Below the pieces are notes generated by a model, which ran no database searches, had not been told where the DNA came from, and saw only the letters and a list, made by a program, of their open reading frames with translations. A stretch of 13,013 bases of DNA from NCBI GenBank assembly GCA_964521025.1, contig CAZFPK010000076.1, positions 1-13,013 of the forward strand, read 5' to 3'. A program made the position numbers and the translations under genes. Shown in pieces: positions 7,346 to 13,013 of the stretch (positions are counted from its first letter, which is position 1; the number at the start of each line of letters is the position of its first letter). Source of the stretch: DRTC01 sp964521025 (GTDB lineage: Bacteria > Cloacimonadota > Cloacimonadia > Cloacimonadales > TCS61).

Positions 7346-8272
7346 TCATTCCAAAACATACTTGTAAATCACAGCATCGTTAATCAGGAAAACATTATTA
7401 CCCGATACTGCCATCGTTTCGAAGACAAAAGTTTCAAGATCAGAAAGATGATAAACTTTCTCGATCGAACCAGCGAGATTATAATAGATCAATTTCGTGT
7501 CGATTTTGGATTCCTTTTCTTCATCGTAAGAATTAGTCGGAATCAGAAAGCCTCTCTTAAACGGCTGCGGTTGACCCAAATTCCTGTTTTTATTCAGGAA
7601 ATCGATTTTCTCAAATTCTATTTCAATCAAATTTCCCTGTTTATCGAGCATTATGATCAGGGGAGAATAATTGAAAGAAATCACGAAAAAATCATCCAAA
7701 GTTGTAAACGAAAAGAAGTTTTTGGGAAATTGCGGTAGATTTTGAGTCTCTAACCAAGATGCCAAATCAAAAACTTTCTGCATTGAATCACTTTCGATTT
7801 TATAAATTCCGGCAGTTCCGGGAATAAGCGGTAATTTGCCGGTATAATATTGATCTTTATGAGAGGATAACTTCCATTGCCCTGTATAATCGATCTTCTT
7901 GAGATATTCACCTTGTCTGGATAGAATTTGAGTTCTGCGATTTCCGATTTCATTCACAGCCAGAGTTCCGTTTTCATATTCACAAATACTTATCGGGCTG
8001 GAAAACTCTCCCGGTCCGTTTCCTTTTTTTCCAAGAGTAGAAATATATTTCATCGTCTGCGGATCGAATACTTTGATTTCCGATAAATTCATATCGACAA
8101 CATAAAGCAGATCGTCGATGATCTCCAAATCTATAGGATTGGTGAAACTGTATTCTTCGTTATCCTGCCAACCGAGTGAATCTGTTGCTGATAAAAATAT
8201 GTTTTTATTTTTATCAGAATAACATCCTGAAATAACTGTAATTATTAATACGACGATTAATGTTCCTTTCAA
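7346..8272 (-). CDS. 6-bladed beta-propeller lipoprotein C
   Basis: About 308 residues from the preferred TTG start at 8272, preceded by AAAGGAAATAAAAAA. This gives a compact lipoprotein signal, MKGTLIVVLIITVISGC, with a canonical lipobox ISGC (Cys17). The frame stays open upstream to a TTG at 8311 and a GTG at 8308, which would add 12 to 13 residues with an acidic, atypical n-region. No ATG start exists. The mature part shows propeller blades (LLYVVDMNLSEIKVFD at 55-70), then GNGPGEF (84-90) and a second blade-like strand (GTLAVNEIGNRRTQIL at 102-117). It is the shortest of the four propellers. It follows propeller D by 53 bp and precedes TolC by 66 bp, consistent with one operon. Expected location is the periplasmic face of the inner or outer membrane. 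No enzymatic residues are recognised and the function is unknown. Confidence 0.83.
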   Translation of the reverse strand: MKGTLIVVLIITVISGCYSDKNKNIFLSATDSLGWQDNEEYSFTNPIDLEIIDDLLYVVDMNLSEIKVFDPQTMKYISTLGKKGNGPGEFSSPISICEYENGTLAVNEIGNRRTQILSRQGEYLKKIDYTGQWKLSSHKDQYYTGKLPLIPGTAGIYKIESDSMQKVFDLASWLETQNLPQFPKNFFSFTTLDDFFVISFNYSPLIIMLDKQGNLIEIEFEKIDFLNKNRNLGQPQPFKRGFLIPTNSYDEEKESKIDTKLIYYNLAGSIEKVYHLSDLETFVFETMAVSGNNVFLINDAVIYKYVLE

Positions 8273-8325
8273 TTTTTTATTTCCTTTTTGTAGAATTCCA
8301 TCAACCACCAACCATCCGGAAAGTT

Positions 8326-9405
8326 TTATATAATCGCTTTAAAACGAATCACTTTCATCTCGTTCGAATCGACGAGATAGATTTTATTTTCTTTATTAAT
8401 ATAAATTTTGGTAGCAGCCATTTCCGGAACGGGAACGACCTGTTTCAAAACTCCGCTTTTCTCGAATACTTCGATGATTGGACTGTAGTTATGTTCTTCT
8501 TCAGGTTTAATTTTATAAACTGTTAAGATGTAAATATTATCGTTTGTATCGACGGCAAGATCATAAGAAACCGGTTCATAATTCGCATTAAAACTATAAC
8601 TATCATTACTGCCGGTCGATTTTATATCCGGTTTTTTGGGTGTGAAAAAAAGTTCCCGTTCGATTTGAGAAATCAATTTTTGATTCTCATAGATAGCGAT
8701 CCGGTTCTCGATATGATAATTTACGATCACTCGATCTTGAGAATCCAAAACAAATGAAGAACGATTCATAATGTATGTTTCAAACGGATCTTTGAATTCC
8801 TTAACAGCACCGAATTCGTTAGTCTTTTTAAAATCCCGATCATAGATGCGGAATAGGAAATTTTCGGATTTTTCCTCATCAAAACTGAAAGAAAAAGAGA
8901 TCGATTTGTTGAATATCCGATTATTAGAAGAGATAGCAAAACTTTCCGGTTTGTCATTCTCTAATTTTTTAGACTCGATAAAATTACCATTAAAATCGAA
9001 TATTTGAAAACGCTGGTTTTGAGTATCGGATACCAGGATTTTATCGTCGATAAAACCGATATTTTCCGGTTCATTGAATTCTCCCGGTCCTTCACCTTTA
9101 TTACCAATTGTCCTGATGTATCTTCCTTCATAAGAAAAAACTTTTATCTCGTGATTTTTTCTATCGACAATATAGATGTTTCCGTTTTTATCTTCCTTGA
9201 TATCGGAGATTTGAGAGAAAATTTCTTCTTCTTTATCTTCATCACCAATTACTAATTCCGCTTCCAGCCTGATATCCGAAACCGGTATTCTTTTATTGCG
9301 GATGAAAGTAATTCCGTCTTTGATTTCTTCCGTAAAATTTTCTTTTGAGGAATTGCATCCTAATAAAACTAGAATTATTATTATTATGAATATTGCTTTT
9401 TTCAT
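8326..9405 (-). CDS. 6-bladed beta-propeller lipoprotein D
   Basis: A 359-residue lipoprotein. MKKAIFIIIIILVLLGC has a clear lipobox LLGC (Cys17), followed by NSS. It is the most family-typical of the four propellers. NHL-like blades are easy to see: GNIYIVDRKNHEIKVFSYEG (75-94), then GEGPGEF (104-110), then KILVSDTQNQRFQIFDFNG (122-140), each with the D-x-x-N-x-x-I/F-x-V/I-F/F spacing of NHL repeats. Late blades include NIYILTVYKI and KIYLVDSNEMKVIRF at the C-terminus, so the propeller closes near the end. AAGGAGT lies 8 to 9 bases before the ATG. It is the first gene after the repeat-rich gap following pump 1. Likely a protein- or ligand-binding scaffold at the cell envelope; its involvement in efflux is inferred from position only. 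Confidence 0.86.
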   Translation of the reverse strand: MKKAIFIIIIILVLLGCNSSKENFTEEIKDGITFIRNKRIPVSDIRLEAELVIGDEDKEEEIFSQISDIKEDKNGNIYIVDRKNHEIKVFSYEGRYIRTIGNKGEGPGEFNEPENIGFIDDKILVSDTQNQRFQIFDFNGNFIESKKLENDKPESFAISSNNRIFNKSISFSFSFDEEKSENFLFRIYDRDFKKTNEFGAVKEFKDPFETYIMNRSSFVLDSQDRVIVNYHIENRIAIYENQKLISQIERELFFTPKKPDIKSTGSNDSYSFNANYEPVSYDLAVDTNDNIYILTVYKIKPEEEHNYSPIIEVFEKSGVLKQVVPVPEMAATKIYINKENKIYLVDSNEMKVIRFKAII

Positions 9406-9458
9406 AGGTAATTACTCCTTTTTTTGGACTTTCCGGTTTTAATAGAAGTTGAAACAAG

Positions 9459-9507
9459 TTCTATTTTCCCCATCGGGACGATGGGGTTACTGATTCAAAA
9501 TTCAACT
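9459..9507. repeat. Direct repeat copy 1 with CCCCATCG hairpin
   Basis: The core CCCCATCG-GGA-CGATGGGG (9468-9486) is a perfect 8 bp stem with a 3-base loop, followed by TTACTGATT and TTCAACT. A second copy of the whole roughly 48 bp unit is at 9743-9789 in the same orientation. No U-tract follows on either strand, so a simple intrinsic terminator is unlikely. Confidence 0.8.
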
Positions 9508-9632
9508 AATTCATCCTGATCCAATCGATTCAACAAGTTCAACGAATTTATTGCATAGACGCAAAGAAAACAATAACAGACAAAACGAACTAACAAAATA
9601 ACCACCGAAAATACTGAGTGCATCGAGAAAAT

Positions 9633-9663
9633 CTCCTCTTGAGAGGAGTCCGGCTTTAGCCGG
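9633..9663. repeat. Twin hairpin element
   Basis: Two perfect adjacent inverted repeats separated by one base: CTCCTCT-TG-AGAGGAG (9633-9648) and CCGGCT-TT-AGCCGG (9650-9663), followed by GAGGTGTGTTTC. The G+C content is far above the surroundings. The paired-hairpin layout resembles REP/BIME-type intergenic elements. No U-tract follows. Confidence 0.75.
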
Positions 9664-9682
9664 GAGGTGTGTTTCTTTTCCA

Positions 9683-9719
9683 TCATCATTGGAAATTCCT
9701 TGTTGTATATTGGATATTC
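9683..9719 (+). repeat. TCATCATTGG...ATTGGATATTC repeat, second copy
   Basis: Two blocks, the first 21 bp (9683-9703) and the second 11 bp (9709-9719), recur on the opposite strand at 3346-3326 (one mismatch) and 3299-3289 (exact). The spacer between blocks is 5 bp here and 26 bp there. It lies in non-coding sequence at both places. Confidence 0.7.
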
Positions 9720-9742
9720 ATTCCTAATCTCTCTAGTTCTTA

Positions 9743-9789
9743 TTCTATTTTCCCATCGAGACGATGGGATTACTGATTCCAATTCAACT
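9743..9789. repeat. Direct repeat copy 2 with CCCATCG hairpin
   Basis: CCCATCG-AGA-CGATGGG (9752-9768) is a perfect 7 bp stem with a 3-base loop, flanked by TTCTATTTT before and TTACTGATT and TTCAACT after, as in copy 1. It lies only 11 bp beyond the pump 1 stop codon, where it could act on the mRNA 3' end, though that is inference. Confidence 0.8.
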
Positions 9790-9799
9790 TCTTCCTGTT

Positions 9800-12700
9800 T
9801 CATTTTTCAAAAACCGTATAGAGAATTGGAATTAGGATCAAGGTCAAAAAAGTTGAAGCAAGCATTCCACCGATAACAGCGATTGCCATTGCGGATTGCA
9901 GTTCTGCGCCGCTGCCGATGCCGACAGCAAGCGGAAGCAGACCGAGAACAGTCGTGAAAGTGGTGATTAAAATGGGTCGAAGACGGATTTGGGCTCCGAC
10001 TTTTACTGCTTCAAATAATTCCCAACCTTCTTTTCTTAACCTGTTCACATAATCCACCAGCAGGATGGCATCGTTAACGATAATTCCCGATAAAACGATC
10101 ATGCCGAGAGTTGACATTACACTGATAGAAGTTCCGGAAATGAGCAAAGCAAAGGAAACACCGATAACTCCCATCGGAGCGACAAACATCACAATGAACG
10201 GCAATTTCAAGGATTCGAATTGCGAAGCGAGGATCATATAAACCAGCACGATCGCAAAGATCAAGGCATACATCAATGAGCGCAGTGAACGGGAAATCTC
10301 GATGTTGATACCTTCGACAGCAAGATGGATTTTCTTATTTTCAGAGGGAAATTGATCGATGACATTTTCCAATTTTTGCAGGGCATTTTTCATCTTTCCG
10401 TTATAGGAAGTAGAAATAGTAAACTGACGATTCTGGTCTGTTCTTTTGATCTCCTCGAAAGTTCTGACATATTTCTCGCTAACCAGAGTTCGTAAGGGAA
10501 TTCTTTTGTTCCGCCAGTTCAAATGTTGATCCAGAAGTTGCGTTAGATTCATCTTTTGGGACATCTTCAAGGTGATATCGATCTTGTTATCGAATTGCCG
10601 GAAGTCCGAAATTTTTTCTCCCGCGATATTTGTACGGATGAATCGGGAAACTTGCTTGATAGGAATGTTATACAAAGCAGCATTTTCACGATCCACTTCC
10701 AACCTGATTTGCGGTGCTTCGGTTTCAAAATCGGTGCGAATATTTTTGAAAACAGGCTCGGAAATGATCTTCTCTTTAACCTGCAGTGCTTTTGTTTTCA
10801 TTTGTTCCAGGTCTTCACCTTTGATAATCACCGAAAGTCCGGGTTCTTCAAATTCCAATAAAGAAACCAGGATATTTTCTCCTTTTTGGAAACTGATCGT
10901 GGCTGGAATGTTTCCGTATAATTTCCTGTAATCTTCGATCACATCGGCGGTCTTATTCTTCGGTTTCAGGTTGACTTTGATCTCTGCCAGGTTTTCGGCT
11001 GAAGTATCTTCCAAATAAAAGGAAAGTTTATCTTCCGTCGATTTCCCGACCGAAGTAAAGAAGTTTTCCACACGCGCGTCATTTTTCAAATATTCTTCGA
11101 TCAAGAGAACGGTTTGATCGGTTTTTTCGAGTGGAGTTCCGGCATCCAATTTCAGTAAAATCGTAAAACTCGATTGCTCGAAATCAGGGAAAAATTCGCG
11201 ATCCAAAGTCTTCAGAATTCCTAAACCGGAGAGAAAAAGGAAAACAAAAATGATGATGAAGAGAGTGCGATGAGTGAGAGAGAAATTCAAAAATCTAAAA
11301 TATAATTTTGCGAAAAGTTCGTATTTATGAAAAAACCAATCGAGAATGGAACGCAGGAATTTCCTAACTTCTAAGAAAAATACTTTGAAAATTTTTCTGA
11401 TCGATAAAAGCGGGAAAAATATAACCTTTAAAATTTTGAGGATTATTTTGATAAATCTTCGATGTTGTCGTTTTGATCTTATCCGTTCTGCTTTGAGTGA
11501 AGTGAGTAGCGGAAGCATCGTCAATGACACGAAAAGCGATGAGAGAAGCGAGAAAGTAACGGTTAGTGCCTGTTGTTTGAAGAGCGTGGAAGCGATTCCT
11601 TTGACATACAGAATGGGCAGGAAAACTGCGAGTGTTGTCAAAGTGGAAGCGACGATCGGCATTCCGACTTCTTTGGTGCCGAAAAAGGCTGCTTTTTTTC
11701 TATCTTCACCGTTATGGCGATGACGAAAGATATTTTCCGAAACAACAATGGAATTATCTACCAGCATTCCCACGCCGAGAGCCAAGCCGGAAAGAGAGAT
11801 GATGTTCAAAGTAATTTTATTGAAATACATCAGGATGAAAGTAGCCAGGATAGCGATCGGGATGACGATGGAAATAAAAAACGGGCTTTTTAAATCCCGC
11901 AGAAAAAGGAATAAGACGAGGAATGCCAGCAACCCGCCGATCAAAATCGCTTCCAAAACGCTCTTGATAGATTTTTTGATAAACACGGATTGATCGACCG
12001 GTATCTCAAAATCGATGGCTGGATATTCTTCCTGTAATTTCTGCAAAGATTCCCGCAATGTCGAGCAGACTTTTACGGTATTGGTATTCGCTTCTTTCCT
12101 GATCAATAAACCGAGTGAACGCTTCGAATTCAAACGGGTGATGCTTTTTTCTGCTTTGAAACCGGAACTGATCTCTGCGATATCTTTTAATAAGATAATG
12201 CTTCCGTTTTTTCCGAAAAAAACCGGAGTATTCTCGATATCCTGAACGGTTTGGAATTCTCCGACGATTTTCAGGTTATATTTGTAATGTCCTTCCTTGA
12301 TCGTACCGCCGGTAATATTAAAATTGGAATATTCGATCTGATCTTTGATATTTTCCAAACTCAAACCAAAAGAATTGATCTTATCTTCATTCAATATTAT
12401 TTGAATTTCCTCTTCCAAATCCCCGATTATATCTGCTTTGGCAACTCCCTCCAGTTGCTGTAATCTTCTTTTGATCAGGTTTTCCGTGATATTTTGAAGT
12501 TGGATAATGTTATTTGTCTGCTTACTCGTTAAGGCAATATACATCACCGGTTCTGCGGCAGGATCGAGATGAGCGATATTCGGTCTTTCCGCTTCTTCCG
12601 GCAGGCTGTATCTGATATTGTCCAGTTTCTCCCGCAAACTCAAAGACGCAAAAGACATCTCCGTTCCCCAATTGAATTTGAGAGTTACTATAGAGACATC

Positions 12701-12982
12701 ATCGCGGGAAATCGAAGATACTTTTCGAACTCCTTTAAGGGTGGAAACTACTTCCTCGATAGGTTGGGAAATCAGTGTTTCCACTTCCTGCGGAGAAGAA
12801 TTTTCATAAATCGTGATCACCGTAAGTTGCGGATAACCGACTTCGGGCAGGAAATCGACAGGAAGTCGCAAAAACGAGATAATGCCGGTAATGATGATTA
12901 AAAGATAGAACATCAAAACCGTGATCGGACGGTTGATGCTTAATTTGATTATTTTCACAAACTCACTGTACAACTTACGCAT
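9800..12982 (-). CDS. RND-family efflux permease (HAE1-like), pump 1
   Basis: A 1060-residue inner-membrane RND permease with two symmetrical halves. TM1 is at about 20-38, a periplasmic porter loop follows to about 340, TM2-TM6 span 342-496, TM7 is at 573-590, a second porter loop runs to about 897, and TM8-TM12 span 901-1057. TM4 reads ALGVGMLVDNSIVVSENIF, with D409-N410 at the AcrB D407-D408 positions. TM11 reads GIIVNDAILLVDYVN, with N970 in place of K940. Classic RND stretches are present: VDFLPEVGYPQLTV, RLRPILITTFTTVLGLLPLA and MPIVASTLTTLAVFLPI. The cytoplasmic linker between TM6 and TM7 is unusually long, basic and partly hydrophobic (498-560). The ATG at 12982 has an in-frame stop two codons upstream but no clear Shine-Dalgarno site; a GTG at codon 9, still upstream of SINRPITVLMFYL, is an alternative. 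It is probably translated from an operon starting beyond the right edge. Substrate unknown. Confidence 0.95.
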   Translation of the reverse strand: MRKLYSEFVKIIKLSINRPITVLMFYLLIIITGIISFLRLPVDFLPEVGYPQLTVITIYENSSPQEVETLISQPIEEVVSTLKGVRKVSSISRDDVSIVTLKFNWGTEMSFASLSLREKLDNIRYSLPEEAERPNIAHLDPAAEPVMYIALTSKQTNNIIQLQNITENLIKRRLQQLEGVAKADIIGDLEEEIQIILNEDKINSFGLSLENIKDQIEYSNFNITGGTIKEGHYKYNLKIVGEFQTVQDIENTPVFFGKNGSIILLKDIAEISSGFKAEKSITRLNSKRSLGLLIRKEANTNTVKVCSTLRESLQKLQEEYPAIDFEIPVDQSVFIKKSIKSVLEAILIGGLLAFLVLFLFLRDLKSPFFISIVIPIAILATFILMYFNKITLNIISLSGLALGVGMLVDNSIVVSENIFRHRHNGEDRKKAAFFGTKEVGMPIVASTLTTLAVFLPILYVKGIASTLFKQQALTVTFSLLSSLFVSLTMLPLLTSLKAERIRSKRQHRRFIKIILKILKVIFFPLLSIRKIFKVFFLEVRKFLRSILDWFFHKYELFAKLYFRFLNFSLTHRTLFIIIFVFLFLSGLGILKTLDREFFPDFEQSSFTILLKLDAGTPLEKTDQTVLLIEEYLKNDARVENFFTSVGKSTEDKLSFYLEDTSAENLAEIKVNLKPKNKTADVIEDYRKLYGNIPATISFQKGENILVSLLEFEEPGLSVIIKGEDLEQMKTKALQVKEKIISEPVFKNIRTDFETEAPQIRLEVDRENAALYNIPIKQVSRFIRTNIAGEKISDFRQFDNKIDITLKMSQKMNLTQLLDQHLNWRNKRIPLRTLVSEKYVRTFEEIKRTDQNRQFTISTSYNGKMKNALQKLENVIDQFPSENKKIHLAVEGINIEISRSLRSLMYALIFAIVLVYMILASQFESLKLPFIVMFVAPMGVIGVSFALLISGTSISVMSTLGMIVLSGIIVNDAILLVDYVNRLRKEGWELFEAVKVGAQIRLRPILITTFTTVLGLLPLAVGIGSGAELQSAMAIAVIGGMLASTFLTLILIPILYTVFEK

Positions 12983-13013
12983 AGGTTACACTTTAAACCG
13001 GACGCATGGGTAA
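12983..13013. other. Sequence upstream of pump 1, cut by window edge
   Basis: Only 31 bases are available. On the minus strand two frames reach a stop here: TAA at 12995-12993, giving a possible tail LPMRPV, and TAA at 12988-12986, in frame with pump 1. Either could be the end of an upstream gene, such as a periplasmic adaptor, but this cannot be assigned. Confidence 0.3.

Larger units (their letters stand above)
9406..9799. other. Repeat-rich gap between pump 1 and propeller D; no gene
   Basis: About 395 bp without a believable gene. Two related hairpin repeats lie near its ends (9459-9507 and 9743-9789), with a twin hairpin (9633-9663) and the TCATCATTGG block (9683-9719) between them. The part at 9540-9630 has A-rich motifs such as GACGCAAAGAAAAC and AATACTGAGTGCATCGAG that look like degenerate repeat DNA. 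A 102-codon minus-strand frame overlaps the pump 1 stop by 4 bases, but it simply reads through these repeats. Confidence 0.7.

Noticed and set aside
9495..9803. 102-codon minus-strand frame overlapping the pump 1 stop by 4 bases
   Set aside because: The overlap looks like translational coupling, but the frame runs straight through the hairpin repeats and twin hairpin; composition is that of non-coding DNA.
9800..12982. Many plus-strand frames of 60 to 125 codons opposite pump 1, and similar ones opposite pump 2 and TolC
   Set aside because: They are antisense shadows of strongly recognisable genes, with Cys, Ser and Phe-rich translations lacking any family motif or ribosome site.

Overview
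The window is an AT-rich bacterial chromosome segment (GC by eye clearly below 45 percent). It is almost entirely a one-directional gene block on the minus strand that ends just before a tRNA-Thr gene. Outer-membrane efflux components, lipoprotein signal peptides and RND pumps show a diderm (Gram-negative type) organism. The crowd of 6-bladed beta-propeller lipoproteins carrying a G-x-G-P-G-E-F signature, together with intergenic space filled by degenerate dispersed repeats, suggests a member of the FCB group (Bacteroidota or relatives, possibly Cloacimonadota). That placement is inference from style, not from a marker gene.

Reading along the minus strand from the right edge: an RND permease (12982 to 9800); a repeat-filled gap of about 395 bp; two beta-propeller lipoproteins (9405 to 8326 and 8272 to 7346); a TolC-family outer-membrane factor (7279 to 6002); a 330 bp gap holding a near-exact 64 bp copy of the end of that TolC gene and a long hairpin; two more beta-propeller proteins (5671 to 4580 and 4524 to 3451); a repeat-derived gap of about 225 bp; a second, divergent RND permease (3224 to 189); and a tRNA-Thr(UGU) cut by the left edge. 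No gene on the plus strand is convincing.

Working model (inference): the two permeases and the TolC-like channel are parts of one or two tripartite efflux systems, and the propeller proteins are periplasmic or outer-membrane accessory factors encoded between them. The periplasmic adaptor (HlyD/MFP) such a pump needs is absent from the window. The first RND gene starts only about 31 bp from the right edge, so the adaptor may lie just beyond. Two RND permeases with one TolC recall heteromeric pumps such as MdtBC, but the four interleaved propeller genes are not part of any tripartite pump I can name and are the most interesting aspect of the locus.

The non-coding stretches are not random filler. 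At least five kinds of repeat or hairpin element can be seen, and several occur twice within these 13 kb. Some short open frames next to real genes are these repeats read through, not genes.
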